From Laccaria trichodermophora (Eukaryota; Basidiomycota; Agaricomycetes; Agaricales; Hydnangiaceae): a stretch of 64,000 nucleotides of DNA. The notes beneath the pieces were generated by a model. That model did no database searches. It was not told where the DNA came from and was given only the letters and a program-made list of their open reading frames with translations. This document shows positions 1 through 11,741 of this stretch, piece after piece (position 1 is the stretch's first letter; each line of letters starts with the position of its first letter). The position numbers were made by a program, and so were the translations under genes. Where the stretch lies: positions 280,047-344,046 of the forward strand of contig JACTVC010000042.1 of the NCBI GenBank assembly GCA_018417955.1, given 5' to 3'.

Positions 1-930
1 CGCGAGATCCTGCAAAGATCGCTGCTCTGAACTTACGAGATCCCAAATATTTCATTGTGCAAAGCACAACAGATGGCGAGGAGCCACATGTTACGGAAAC
101 CTATTCTATGCCACCCACGCTAACAGTTAAGTGTATTTTTTGAATTTAAAAGAGTTGTTCTCTAACGAGACTCGTTGAACCTCCAGGAGCATATGATCGT
201 ATCTAATTCCTCGAAAAAGCCGCTGGTTTTCTTCCATCTCGTTCACCGACAAAAAATGAGAAATTTGCTGGTGTTTACAAAATCTGCCGATTCCACAACG
301 CGTCTCGTCCGTCTTTTTGAGTTTTTTGAGAAGACACGGTTGGAGAAGGAGCCTGGAACCGTTGGTGAAGAGCCAATCATCGCACGCGCATACTCCAGTG
401 ATCTCCCTCCTAGCGAGCGAAAAGCCATTTTAGACCAGTTCAAGGCACAACAAATTCATATGTACGTCGATACCCAAGTTTTTGGCCGAAAAGTGCTAAC
501 ATGTCTGAAATCAGTTTGATTTGTTCTGACTTGATTTCGCGAGGCATAGATATTACTCACGTATCCCATGTCGTGAATTATGATGTACCTGTCGACATGC
601 GCAAGTACGTTCACCGAGTTGGACGCACTGCGCGTGCAGGCAGAGCTGGAGACGCTTGGACGCTCGTCGAAGAACAGGAGGTTTGCGTTTTTACATCCTA
701 TGTGACGTCTATCCTCAAACGATTTTAGGCACGATATTTCAAGCAAATGTTGAGCGAAGCCGACCATCTTAAGAAGGTCAATCGGCTGAGGGTTAACGAC
801 AAAGACCTGGATCCCTTACTTGCCTCTTACACGGTATGTTTCATCGTTCAATCCATCAATGGGAAAGCAAACAATCATGTCACAGGTTGCACTCGCAAAA
901 TTGAAAGAGGTATATACAAAGTCGGGGTGA
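1..930 (+). CDS. DBP6: DEAD-box RNA helicase, DBP6/DDX51 type (3' part)
   Basis: ATP-dependent RNA helicase of the DBP6/DDX51 group, which acts in the nucleolus in early 60S ribosome assembly. The window starts inside the gene, so the ATPase domain is missing. Exons read as 1-125, 187-461, 515-680, 729-833 and 886-930; all joins keep frame. The first exon holds the strand leading out of the SAT-motif region ([13 protein letters not shown]). The helicase C-terminal domain follows, with LLVFTKS, then DLISRGIDI (motif V) and [10 protein letters not shown] (motif VI). The short tail ends KEVYTKSG. The DBP6 assignment rests on the insertion pattern around [18 protein letters not shown] and is family knowledge; general DEAD-box membership is certain. 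The next gene is convergent, 95 bp away. Confidence 0.85.
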
Positions 931-1025
931 CAAGAAAGAGGCAGAGAGACCAGATAAAGCAACTCGAATAAAAAAACACCAGATCAGCCTAAGAGCCCCC
1001 TGACATACTTGAGCAAATCTTTTCC

Positions 1026-2895
1026 CTACAGGGCACTTTGAGTCCCGGACTCTGGTTTGGGCAATATAAGACTCACCCCTTTGCTCTTCACTCCAGCAAC
1101 CATCGCCTTGACGCTATCGACTTCCATAGGTTCCGCAATCCCATTTGTATTGGCTGCGTCGTCCAATCCACGAATATTATATTCCACCATTTGTCGTTGA
1201 GCCATTCCGTAGCGAAGCACAACGGTGAGAACTGCACGCCAACCGTCCAGTGCTCCATTTATCCCCTGTAAGTTTGAAGAGGAAGTCGTTGAACGTGTCA
1301 GCTCGACGCGAGAAGATGAGGATGATTCCTGGACTGGTATAGGCATAGATGGGACGACAGTAGAACGGACTACATATGGGCAATAAGAACGATGTTCTTT
1401 CAATAAATCGAAGGGGCGTTGAGGCATAGGTTTTCTGGGACGTTGCGTGGAGGGATTGTCAGGGTCTTCCTGTGTCTGGACTTTCTGCTCAGTGGCTTGG
1501 CGAGGTGCAAAAGCCCATAAACCAATCCGACGCTGACATAGGTTGCATTGCAGCAGTGCGCTGTCCTTGGTTTTTAACAAGTTGGATGGTATTTGAAATG
1601 ATATGGCATCCCCTTTGCTGGCTGGTGGAGGGGTTGCTGGTCGTGAGACTGAGTTTGACATTGAGGGCGACGCAGGGCCAGAGGGTACTGCGGAACTTGA
1701 TCGTACCGCTGATACCCTCCGAGAGGCTATCGGGGGTGTCGACTTGACAAGAGTCCAACCAAAGAGAGCGGTCAGAATCGCAGTCTCCGAAGGTTCTTCT
1801 TCTGGTTCTTGAGACTGATGATCATCGCCATTCGGCGTGTTGTCAGATGTGAGTCGCATGGGTGGCTTAAATGACGCTACAGCTGTTCGAAGTGAACTTA
1901 GTTGAGATTGATTCTGGGCGGATTTGGAGTGAGGAAGGTTCTTCACTTTGGACGCAAACGTACCAGAGGGTGCTTTATCGTGACGTCTTCTAGGACTGCG
2001 TTCAAAGACATGGCTGCAGCTTTGACGTCCCTGACCATCACCGTTGGTGATTGTAATGGGATGCAGTAGATGGAGGCTGGTGAGGAATAGTCACTTGTCG
2101 ACATTGAAGGAAAACGCGGTTGAAACAACGTACGGTCACACTGGCGCGTTTTCCAAGGACACCCATTCTTATGCGCCTCCACCAAGGATATTCGTTGTTT
2201 CTCAATTAATGCATTCGCTAGACAAAATCGAGTTAGCAAAAACGGTCAAGACGAGCTTACCTTCCTTACCAGCATCTCGATTCATTCCCTCCCTTCCTGC
2301 AACGACCCAGGAGCTACTGCATAAGCCACAGACCAGTCTGTCTTTGCCGTCATTGGTCCATCCGCACTTTGCGGCAGCGACCGCATCGATAGTCGGTGGT
2401 TTGTTTGCATAAGTTGTAAGCCTGAACGTCGAAAGACGTGAAAGAAAGGATGGAAGGGATGATGGGCGGTACTCTACGTTACTGGGGAAGGAAAGGGAGG
2501 GAGAAAAAGATGGAGGTTGCGTAGAAAATCTGAATGGGAAGGCGTTCTTCGTCCGTGTGGCAGCTCGCGTCAGAATGGCAGTCAGGTGGGGAGTACTCTT
2601 GCCCGGCGTCGCTACAGTGCTATGGGGAGATGACAATGTGGGAAACAAAGAATAACGAGATGAACGAACGGTTGACTGTGTTCTTTTGATTTGATGCCGT
2701 ATTTTGCCAAAGTTGAGTAGAGAGAGTGCGAAGTGTTGGACCTCTTCGGTGGTGGAGGACGATGCTCTGTTGGAGCGACAGCATTGTCTAATATTTGGAA
2801 TGCGTCGTCGAGCTTACGCTGGGCAAAATCGGCATTGGTGCAGTGTTTACGAGGAGACGCCTTCTTACCTTGGTTGTTCGGATGTTGGTCGACAT
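1026..2895 (-). CDS. C3HC zinc-finger protein, Rsm1/NIPA family
   Basis: Nuclear protein of the C3HC zinc-finger family (yeast Rsm1, human ZC3HC1/NIPA), linked in relatives to mRNA export and nuclear-pore association. The ATG at 2895-2893 opens a 9-codon exon (2895-2869), a 50-nt intron, then RKLDDAFQILDNAV (from 2818 to 2677) and further exons from 2611. The first C3HC module reads TYANKPPTIDAVAAAKCGW, VCGLCSSSW, then H..GCPW across a splice. The second, Rsm1-like module has LQCNLCQRRIGLW and LLKEHRSYCPYV near the C terminus. The middle is Ser/Pro-rich. The splice after the first zinc module has two equivalent donors (inside GAT GCT G|GT or four codons later), so a few residues are uncertain. 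The stop is at 1026. Confidence 0.8.
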
Positions 2896-2946
2896 CAGGT
2901 CACGATCATAAATAATGTGTCGACTAAATTTATTCAAGTCCTTTCT

Positions 2947-5900
2947 TTATTTTACAACAGCCCTTTTCCGTTTCTTGATAATACCCATACGACGCGCAGC
3001 ATTCCGTTTCTCTCGCTCCTTCAGAGCTATCACCTCTTCCTCTTTCAAAATACCAACCACCTTCTTGGCCGCGTGAACGTCATTCCGTAGGTAAAATGCT
3101 TTGATGAACATCTTGTACATGGGTCGAACATGTTTCTCGAATGAGATGTGCGACGTGAGAGAGGGGAATGACAACAGTACTGGGGACAAAGGTGGTGTCC
3201 CAAATGGCACACCATGGCGTTGATGCCATTTTTCAGAAGCTGGATAACCCTGCCGTACTACTTGATCAAAAAGCCGCTTGAGTTTCTGCGAGTCAATCCC
3301 GGTTCGCCATTTAAAAAGAGTCTTCAGAATGATGTTGAGCGTTGCTCGGTCAGGAACAAATCCATAATGATGCATCAAAAAGTCTTTTATCCACAAGGTC
3401 TGGCGAACCAATCGGCCATTTCGTTCCTCGAAGCTACGTGAGGGGCCATGGAGGATGATGTTTCCAATCACAGTGCAAACTTTTGAATCCAGTTTGTGAA
3501 ATGTGCGTGCGAAAAGCTTTCGAGCCGCATAAGGTCGATTTGCATTGACCAACAGAGACACCGCGTGCCGAATGGTCGGTCCGTCTTCAGGGACTGTTGT
3601 AGCCATAGGAATGATGCGAAGCTTGTTGAAGCGATCAGTGGGAATTCGACGGAAATGGACTGCTCGAATCAACATATCTCGGCGAGTCCGCCTTGTGATG
3701 CGGTGGGAAGCTTTCCGGGCCAGATTGTGGGCTCCCGAGTTGTGCAGAGCCATGGTAAGCTTTCTTCTCATATCGTCCAGTGAGCGAGAAGCAGCACCGC
3801 TCTCGGCGAGGCGGAGCAGACGGAGGGCAACACTAGGTTCGCCGTGCACAACCAGCTGACGGGCCAAGCGAGCGAATACACGCATGGTAAAAAAACCCGG
3901 ATTGCTGTGGTGGATGGCTTCAATGATGTGGACAGCCATAGCGCCATAACGTGTTGCAACCATGACAGAGAAAAAATAGCGAATGGGGTATCTGGACGTT
4001 GGGGCCGGTGGCAAGTGAGCGTACAATTTCAACATACATTTACCCAAAACTTCCACCAGAGATGCATCAGCTAACTCTCGCCGTTGCGTCTGAAAAACAC
4101 GAAGGATTGAAACGAGCAGATGTTCGGTGTGCGCTCGTGGAAATCGAGGCTCCCAAAGGAAGGGAACCAAAAGATCCCATTCTTGTGTTGCAACGAGGGC
4201 CAGGCTGAGGACTCGAACGGCGCTGATCGATGGGTATATACCATTGGCTTGACAGAAAGAAACGAGATTGGCACCCGTTTTAACGTCTTGTGAAGCGTAG
4301 AGAGTAATAAGCTTCGTCACTACTTGATCTCTCCACTGTGTGCCCGTAAATGCAGATGAGATACTCGAGAAGATGCCTGACCAGTCCCGTCCGCGGCATG
4401 ATGCCGAAGCCATTACATAGGCGGCGATAACGTACGCGGTTTGAGCGGTCATGACAGATTCCTCGCCCGTTCGGTCCGTCCACAACGAACGTTCTTTGCA
4501 GTACCGGAAACACCCATCGGTCAACGGTTTATCAGTCGACAATGCGGCAATGCGAAAGAACCCTGCGACAACCGAACGCGTGACGTCGATGGGCGTGCGA
4601 GAAATATCAATTTTCTTCCATACTCTCCACAAGGGCCTCGAAATTCCCTGGATTTCGTTGCGGAGCAGAACATCGAGTTTCATGACCGAAAACGTCTGTT
4701 CCAAAACTGAAAGCATGAGAATGGTTGACCACAGTGTGTTCTTCGTCCTCCAAGCACTGTTCGGCGACAGCCCAGAGGCCACAGAGGAGTCTCCCGACAA
4801 CAGAGAGACTGAAAGCAACAAGAAATTGTCCCAACGTGCATCAACAGGCGAACCTGGCGCAAAGGCTTCCATCACTTGTTTCACGGCCCATTGCTTGAGA
4901 AACTTTGGAGAAAACTCTGGGCTGTAACCAGGAAATACAACAGAGGAGAGGATCAAACCCAGCTGAGAAACACTATAGGTTTTCAGTTGATTTCCTTGGG
5001 GATCCAACGGCATCGGGAGTGGTGATGATCGCATGACGCTTGAAGGAGGGGAGGTCGCGCGAGTATACACCACGTCCAAAATTTCACCTTTCAGTTGCAA
5101 CGGTAAATCATGCCCCCTCTGAGCTGATGCTTGCCAAAGCAGACCGGAATAGTTGGAGGCGGTGCCTGGATGGAGTTTGAGCAAGTCACTCAGATACTGC
5201 AAGGCAGTTATTGACCATTCCCGGTTCATGCTCAAGAGAGTGCGAAAGTATGGCATGTGGATCTCGCTGTGGGTTTGATGGCGAATCTTCAGGTACTGGA
5301 AATTCGCTAGAGAAAGAACTTCACGAGTTGAAGCTGCAGCGATACATAGCGTCAGAGGATTGCAGCAAACAAAGATATTCCTCTCACCTGTATGTGCAGA
5401 TCCATGAGCTACTGTCTTCAGCAACGCCAGCATCATCCAATAACGATCAGCCTCCTCCAAGTCATATCCCAACAGTTCTTTATCCCCCACGACTTCCAAC
5501 ATAAATTTCCAATGAACAGCCTCATCTTCCGCCCCTCGACTACCTTGATCTTGTGACATACGCTGAGAATGATATACAGAGGGCACCTGACCCTCATCGG
5601 CCAGAAGGTGCGTTCCACAAATCTTCAAAAGCTCGGTAAACTGCACCGATGAAAGGCAAGAGAGCATGTCTTGACGCTTCGCCCGCGCATACAAAGCTAC
5701 AAGAAGATTCACAGGAGGAGAGTCTCTCGAAGATAAAATTTCACTGAGGGTCGAAGCACTCAGTTCGTCGCTCACAGTCTCGAGCGGAGAGAAGCGGGCG
5801 GCGGGTTTTGCAAGTTCAGAGGGAGGGACGGGCTCAATGTTACAAGCATCAAGCTTGTTTGTTGAGAGGGATTGGGGGGCAGAATCAGCTGAACGCGCAA

Positions 5901-5985
5901 GATGCGAGGGCCGCGTATTGCAGCATCGTCTTAAGATGTTGCTATATGTGTGAGCACAGGTGGGCGGCCTAAATGCACTTGACGA
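2947..5985 (-). CDS. Large PPR-like protein, probably mitochondrial
   Basis: One uninterrupted frame of more than 940 codons on the minus strand, stop at 2947. The first in-frame GTG is at 5775. The frame stays open upstream to about 6035, and this extension reads as an Arg/Ser/Pro-rich leader (ILRRCCNTRPSHLARSA) like a mitochondrial presequence. No ATG was found in that extension, so the true start is probably in an upstream exon that I could not place. The body is alpha-helical with loosely repeated helical pairs, for example NRPYAARKLFARTF and FKWRTGIDSQKLKRLFDQVV, resembling pentatricopeptide-like proteins that bind organellar RNA. The C terminus is very basic (EKRNAARRMGIIKKRKRAVV). The PPR call is inference from helix pattern; no motif is strict. 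The gene is certain, the function is not. Confidence 0.6.
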   Translation of the reverse strand, partial: SSSAFRPPTCAHTYSNILRRCCNTRPSHLARSADSAPQSLSTNKLDACNIEPVPPSELAKPAARFSPLETVSDELSASTLSEILSSRDSPPVNLLVALYARAKRQDMLSCLSSVQFTELLKICGTHLLADEGQVPSVYHSQRMSQDQGSRGAEDEAVHWKFMLEVVGDKELLGYDLEEADRYWMMLALLKTVAHGSAHTGERNIFVCCNPLTLCIAAASTREVLSLANFQYLKIRHQTHSEIHMPYFRTLLSMNREWSITALQYLSDLLKLHPGTASNYSGLLWQASAQRGHDLPLQLKGEILDVVYTRATSPPSSVMRSSPLPMPLDPQGNQLKTYSVSQLGLILSSVVFPGYSPEFSPKFLKQWAVKQVMEAFAPGSPVDARWDNFLLLSVSLLSGDSSVASGLSPNSAWRTKNTLWSTILMLSVLEQTFSVMKLDVLLRNEIQGISRPLWRVWKKIDISRTPIDVTRSVVAGFFRIAALSTDKPLTDGCFRYCKERSLWTDRTGEESVMTAQTAYVIAAYVMASASCRGRDWSGIFSSISSAFTGTQWRDQVVTKLITLYASQDVKTGANLVSFCQANGIYPSISAVRVLSLALVATQEWDLLVPFLWEPRFPRAHTEHLLVSILRVFQTQRRELADASLVEVLGKCMLKLYAHLPPAPTSRYPIRYFFSVMVATRYGAMAVHIIEAIHHSNPGFFTMRVFARLARQLVVHGEPSVALRLLRLAESGAASRSLDDMRRKLTMALHNSGAHNLARKASHRITRRTRRDMLIRAVHFRRIPTDRFNKLRIIPMATTVPEDGPTIRHAVSLLVNANRPYAARKLFARTFHKLDSKVCTVIGNIILHGPSRSFEERNGRLVRQTLWIKDFLMHHYGFVPDRATLNIILKTLFKWRTGIDSQKLKRLFDQVVRQGYPASEKWHQRHGVPFGTPPLSPVLLSFPSLTSHISFEKHVRPMYKMFIKAFYLRNDVHAAKKVVGILKEEEVIALKEREKRNAARRMGIIKKRKRAVVK

Positions 5986-6615
5986 AAGAATAGAGGTATA
6001 ACCGACGGGCTTGCGTGCGTAGTGGCTAGGTCAAATTCAATATCATAACACCCCTATGTAGCAGTGAACATACCGAATGCCAATACTTGGTGTAGCGCTC
6101 CTATCCAACACACGGACAGGAAGTTGGCACCATCGCAACATTCCATTGCATAGAAGCAATTTCGTACGTCGCGGCGAGGGGGGAGGTCGTGTATTTTCAA
6201 CAATAGGCGTGCTCTACAGTATAGCGCCCCTCAAAGAAAGGTCTACAGGCCAAAGAGGCCGTGACAAGCAGTCGTTGAAGAAATTTGAACAAATGCCAGC
6301 AAAAGGCGTTCGGCAATTACCGCAGCGGGTGTTCAATGGGAAACCTTAATGTTCTTCCCACGGAAACCACCACACAAAGTTTCCACTCAACTTCGTCTTC
6401 ACCCTCAACAAGTTGCCTTGAAATATCCATTGGCACTACCAGGTACGTTTAGGACGCTCCAGACCATCACACCTTGTTTCCTTATATCGTTCTCTAAGCG
6501 GCAGAGGTCAATCGGGAGGCAACATTTTCACTTAATCCAAAACATTGTTAGTCTCATCCTATAGACCAATTCGGTTGGTTTGGCTGACGGACCCCGCAGA
6601 TAAATCAAATTTACA
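5986..6615. promoter_or_regulatory. Intergenic region between divergent genes (PPR-like and P0)
   Basis: Divergent spacer that should hold both promoters and the missing 5' exon of the minus-strand gene. The last 200 bases before the P0 start are pyrimidine-rich on the plus strand. Short open frames here look like chance. No clear TATA box was seen. Confidence 0.35.
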
Positions 6616-7835
6616 ATGGGTGCTTCCCGTGCTGACAAGGGAGTCTACTTTGAGAAACTAAAGGAGCTTCTCAACAAATACGGTGTGCTCATCTTATCTG
6701 TCCTCTTTCTCGTGTCTATCTTAACTTAGACATTTCCAGCCTCCATTTTCTTGGTCAATGTCGACAATGTTGGTTCAAATCAGATGCATCAAATCCGTGT
6801 AGCCCTCCGTGGCAAAGGTGTCGTCTTGATGGGCAAGAACACCATGGTCCGACGTGCCCTTCGCTCTATCCTAGCCGAATACCCTCAATACGAGCGACTC
6901 CTCCCCTACGTCAAGGGTAACATTGGATTCGTCTTCACTGACGAAGACCTCAAAGAGATTCGTGAAATCATCGTCGCCAACAAAGTTGCTGCCCCAGCTC
7001 GTGCCGGTGCCTTTGCCCCCAAGGATGTCACTGTCCCAGCCGGTAACACTGGTATGGAGCCCGGCAAGACTTCGTTCTTCCAGGCTCTCGGTGTTCCCAC
7101 CAAAATTGCTCGTGGTACCATCGAAATCGTGTCCGATGTTAAGGTCGTCGTTGCCGGGACACGTGTTGGAACCTCTGAGGCAACGCTCCTCAACATGCTT
7201 AACATATCACCGTTCACATACGGTATGACTGTCGTGCAAATCTTTGATCAGGGCAACATTTTCTCTCCGGACGTTCTCGACATTGACGAGAAAGAGCTCA
7301 TCGACCGCTTCTTGTCTGGTATTAAGACTGTTGCCGCCATTTCATTAGCTCTCAACTACCCGACCATCGTCTCGGTTACTCACACCCTTGTCAATGCCTA
7401 TAAAAACCTCATCGCTATCTCGCTCGCTACTGAGTACACGTTTGAAGGTTCTGAGAAGGTACGTGACTTCTTTGTTTGAATTGTGGTGCAGTCTACATGA
7501 TTTAATTATAAAACACTGAAAATTCGGAGCGTCTCAAGGGGTGCATTGTTGATTTCTTTTTTATCTGATTTTTACGATGAATGACGCTTCCGTTGACCAT
7601 TATGCTCATTGTCGATTGTGCAGGTCAAGGAGTACCTCGCCAATCCTGATGCTTTCGCATCAGCAGCTCCGGTTGAAGAGGCCGCACCCGCTGCTGCAGC
7701 CGCCGTGGTGGAAGAGAAGGAGCCAGAGAAGGAGGAGGAGTCCGACGATGATATGGTATGTGTTCCTTCGGTAATCCCTGTATGTAGTAGGTCGAGACTC
7801 ATTCCGATTTATAGGGCTTCGGTCTATTCGATTAG
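6616..7835 (+). CDS. RPP0: 60S acidic ribosomal stalk protein P0
   Basis: Stalk base protein of the large ribosomal subunit; it carries P1/P2 dimers and helps recruit translation GTPases. Four exons: 6616-6682, 6740-7458, 7624-7755 and 7815-7835, giving 312 residues, the usual P0 length. The N terminus reads [15 protein letters not shown]. The rRNA-binding L10 domain includes [19 protein letters not shown] and [11 protein letters not shown]. The insertion domain is followed by an Ala-rich hinge, an acidic run, and the C-terminal tail EESDDDMGFGLFD shared by P-proteins. The last exon has only seven codons including the stop (GFGLFD), and a gene finder could miss it. The 165-nt third intron is long for this region. 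Downstream lies the trehalose synthase gene on the same strand. Confidence 0.97.
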
Positions 7836-8173
7836 AGTGTATTCGGAGTTCCGCTTCGTGTATCTGAGCATATTGTTGTGTTGTACTGATGAAAATAATG
7901 ATTTCCTGATATTGCGGACGCATTTGTGGGATTATAGTGGAAGATCCGTAAGGGGAAATCCTAAGGATGGCTTGCCATCTTGCTCCACTAAATCCACACT
8001 GGTCCACTCGCTTTTCTCCCGTCTTCCCCCGTATTGCTTCAGGCCGTTTATCCGGCGACCATCAAACGTTCATCGGGGAGCTGTAACCACATATATCGGA
8101 TTATCATTCCCAATCGGGCCCGTTCCACAGATTCTTGTGCATTTTTATTCCTATATAATTTCCGCTCTTAGAG

Positions 8174-10048
8174 ATGCCCTCCACACAGCCATCCCCTGAC
8201 GCGCCTCCCGACATGAACATAGGCCAAGGAGGCCATCTCATTGTAGTCTCCAATCGTCTCCCGATTACCATTAACAAAGATGCAGCGGGCGAGTACCATT
8301 TCAAAATGTCCTCTGGAGGGCTCGTCTCCGCCCTATCTGGTTTCAAGAAATCCCTCAACTTCACGTGGATAGGTTGGCCTGGCTTCTTCATCCCGCCAAA
8401 AGACCGCCCCGTTGTCGACAAACGCCTCATGGAGGAGTACTCCTGTCAGGCCGTCTATCTTGACGATGACGTAGCCGATCGCCACTACAACGGTTTCTCT
8501 AATTCCATCCTCTGGCCTCTCTTCCATTACCACCCTGGAGAGATGAATTTTGACGAGGAGAATTGGTTAGCGTACCGCCAGGCAAACATGCAGTTTGCTG
8601 AAGCCGTCCGTCAGCAAATCAGGCCAGGCTCCATGGTCTGGGTACAAGACTACCACCTGATGCTCCTTCCAATGCTCCTACGCGGCCTGATTGACGGACA
8701 TGAAAATGTTGGCACATTCACTACAGAAGAACTATCGAAAATCACTGAAGGGGTGGAGGGAGACCCTACTTCAAGCCAAGCTACTGTTCCTGGTGTCAAA
8801 ATCGGGTTTTTCCTGCATACTCCATTCCCGAGCAGTGAAATTTACAGGTGCGTCAGTCGTTCGTTTACAGTATCCTTCTTATCAATAAATGTGTAGGATA
8901 TTGCCGGTCCGGCGCGAAATTCTGCTTGGCGTCCTCAGCTGTGATTTGATCGGGTTCCACACCTACGATTATGCACGGCACTTCCTTTCGTCTTGCACGA
9001 GGATTCTGGGTCTCCCAACAATGCCTAATGGAGTCGAGTTTGAAGGGAGGTTAGCTCACGTCGGTACGTTCCCGATTGGAATTGAGCCGAGCAGTTTCAT
9101 TGAAGTTTGTGATGTTCATGAGTGACCAAGTCGCGTGTTGCTTACCTCGTCTTTAGAACTTGAAAAAGCAATCTGTCAAGGACCGCATCTCCCAGCTAGA
9201 GCAACGATTTGGAGGCGTGAAAGTCATTGTGGGAGTTGACCGTCTGGATTATATCAAGGGTGTTCCCCAAAAACTGCATGCGCTCGAACTCTTCCTAACA
9301 CAGCATCCGGAGTGGATCGGCAAGGTATATTTAATTGATTGATCTTGCCTTGATTCCTTTCCCAACACTTTGACTAGGTCGTACTTGTACAATTGGCTGT
9401 GCCGTCACGCCAAGATGTTGAAGAATACCAAAATCTACGATCTACTGTAAACGAGCTCGTTGGGCGTATCAACGGCCGGTTCGGCACTGTCGAGTTCATG
9501 CCAATTCACTTTATGCACAAGAGCTTGGCATTCGACGAGCTGTGCGCTCTGTACGCCGTGAGCGACGTGTGCCTTGTTTCTAGTACAAGAGATGGTATGA
9601 ATTTGGTACGTCTCCGTATGCCTACTTGCCGGTGTTTGTGCTAATTGCTGTACAAAAGGTTTCATACGAGTATATTGCTTGTCAGCAGGCACGCCAAGGC
9701 GTTATGATCCTCTCCGAGTTTGCTGGCGCTGCCCAAAGCTTGAACGGGTCGATTGTTGTCAATCCTTGGGATTCACAGCAAGTTGCTGACGCTATTCACG
9801 AAGCAGTGACAATAGACTCAGCAGTTCGCGCTGAAAACCACCGAAAGCTGTTCAAATACGTAAACAAATACAGCGCTGCATTCTGGGGCAGCAGCTTCAT
9901 CAAAGAAATGAGCAAGATAGATGCGGAGGACGTCGGTAAAGAGGGCCAAGCTGAGCTAGAGGTGAAGCCAGACGATACGGCGGGCGAAGGTACCGTCATC
10001 ACAAATGGAACCGTCCCGCTTACACCTGGTCCTGACACGGGCGTCTGA
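8174..10048 (+). CDS. TPS1: Alpha,alpha-trehalose-phosphate synthase (UDP-forming)
   Basis: Cytosolic GT20 glycosyltransferase that joins UDP-glucose and glucose-6-phosphate into trehalose-6-phosphate, the first step of trehalose synthesis. Exons 8174-8847, 8897-9104, 9157-9324, 9378-9605 and 9659-10048 give 555 residues. Visible family signatures: LIVVSNRLPIT near the N terminus, the SSGGLVSAL loop, WPLFHYH, VWVQDYHLMLLP, GFFLHTPFPSSEIYR, VGVDRLDYIKG, and SSTRDGMNLVSYEY plus LSEFAGAAQSL in the donor-binding half. No phosphatase domain follows, so this is a TPS1-type single-domain enzyme. The C terminus ends in an acidic tail. Trehalose supports stress tolerance and spore reserves in fungi (family knowledge). 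The start ATG is the first in frame and matches the family N terminus. Confidence 0.97.
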
Positions 10049-11741
10049 GCAGAACAGTTGGAGAGCGAATTACGCTATATTTTTTGTGGATTATTTATTC
10101 TTTTCGTATACACGGTCAGTAGACTTGCACAATTAGACTGAATGTCATACGAGCGGAATATCGGTTGTTCGGGGAGGAATTTATAGTATCATAGAATGAC
10201 CCCAACTCACACGTACAATATCCATTCCAGTGAGACAAAAATGCGATCGCGAAAGGTTTATCCTTGCGTATCTTTGTCCTTTATATCCCATCCATTTATG
10301 GTAGGCAGGTTACCATAAATGGTCATTGATAAATTTTGGCCCTTTTCCTCAAGCCCAGGGTGGTTCCGTGATACAAAGAGTTACCAAGAGCTAGATCTCA
10401 GGATATCTACTTGTATCATCAATGTATCATTCCTTTTCAAGGCGATAGTAGTTTTGGAAGAAAGAATTTTTTGGCCAAGCCGAGTTTTGTGGTGATGCTC
10501 AGCATTACTATTGGAGCAATACACGTATAGGCAACGTTGCCGATGCATAGCCTCGTCAAGTTGGGCGAGGCTGTGTGTCCACGGCGTCCGACGTATTTTA
10601 TAGTGGCCGATCTATGAAATGGCTGTGGAAGCCCTCAGTCAAGAAACCCTCTATACGAAAAAATATCGAAGATTCGAACGGCTTAAGTATTTCCACAGTC
10701 ACGGCAACGTTGCCTCGGACTTATGAACGAAAGATGAAACAGCTTGGACTAGAAGGGCTGGCTTTTGCAAGTCAGAAATGAAGACATTCACCCCAAATTC
10801 AATAAATGCATACCAGTGGAGGCGCAAGGATTCCCTATGGGATCTCAGTATTTTGCCATTACATTGGTCTAACCAGAATTGCTACCGGCTTGGAGCTTGG
10901 CTTGGAGATCTCTCCTTGGCCTTCCACATTTGTATTATTTTCCAGCCGTGGCGTGGTCAAGACACTGGGTGGCTCATGCGACAATAAAAACAACGATACA
11001 ATTCACCTGCATTACGCATGGTGCAATAAATTGACAGGACTCGAACAAGGACATCGATCACATTCTGCCACAATGCTCACGAGACAACTCGAAAGCTTAA
11101 AATGCCAAGGACTTATAACATGCCCTTGTCTCTGGAGTAGAACCAGTACCTCTGACGTCGTTTTGAGTATGCGAGTCGTAACAAAAACACGAATGAAAGC
11201 CTGAGCGAGCAATTGATTATTGTCCCAACTCGGATGGACTCGCCGCCAGAAGCTTATCTATGACGACGATGGAGTTTGTTATCCGATTTACAAGCGGTGA
11301 GAGCGACGTCACGGACAGCGGCGATAGAAAGACGTCGGTCCAAGACTTGTCCAATCCAGGGTGACCGATTCCAGGCCAATGTGAATCACCGGACAGAGCC
11401 GAGCCGGAGCGCTTTGGAGCAGGCGGCTCAGATCAATTACGTAACTGAGTGTCCCTCCCCGATCGTTTGTATATTTCTGTAAGCGCCCAAGGTTATAGCT
11501 CGCGCCTCCCGCCGTCATCATCGCAGACTGGTTTAAAAGCTGTTAACCGCAGTCCTTGGCGTAGGAGCGGGTAGAAAAACGCGAAAATAGGGGAGCGGAG
11601 TCTCTGAGAAGCACGGCGAGTCTCAGGTGGCGCTACTCTTTTTAGCGAATTCAAGGCTGTGCGGGTGCTTGGCAAATCGGCAAGTATATCAACCAGGCGT
11701 GGTAGTTTCAACCATTTTCTCTTTCTGGACCACCATCGACT
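10049..11741. other. Gene-free stretch upstream of the Ca2+-ATPase
   Basis: About 1.7 kb without a gene I can support. Open frames here are short and lack family signals. The left end is TPS1 3' flank. The right end, 11.4-11.74 kb, is the presumed Ca2+-ATPase promoter and 5' leader. One perfect 12-bp inverted repeat lies at 10292-10322. Confidence 0.4.
10292..10322. repeat. Perfect 12-bp inverted repeat with 7-bp loop
   Basis: CCATTTATGGTA at 10292-10303 is mirrored exactly at 10311-10322 around a 7-base spacer. It lies about 245 bp past the TPS1 stop. It could form a hairpin in the 3' flank, or be an operator-like site or the remnant of a small transposon end. Confidence 0.6.
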
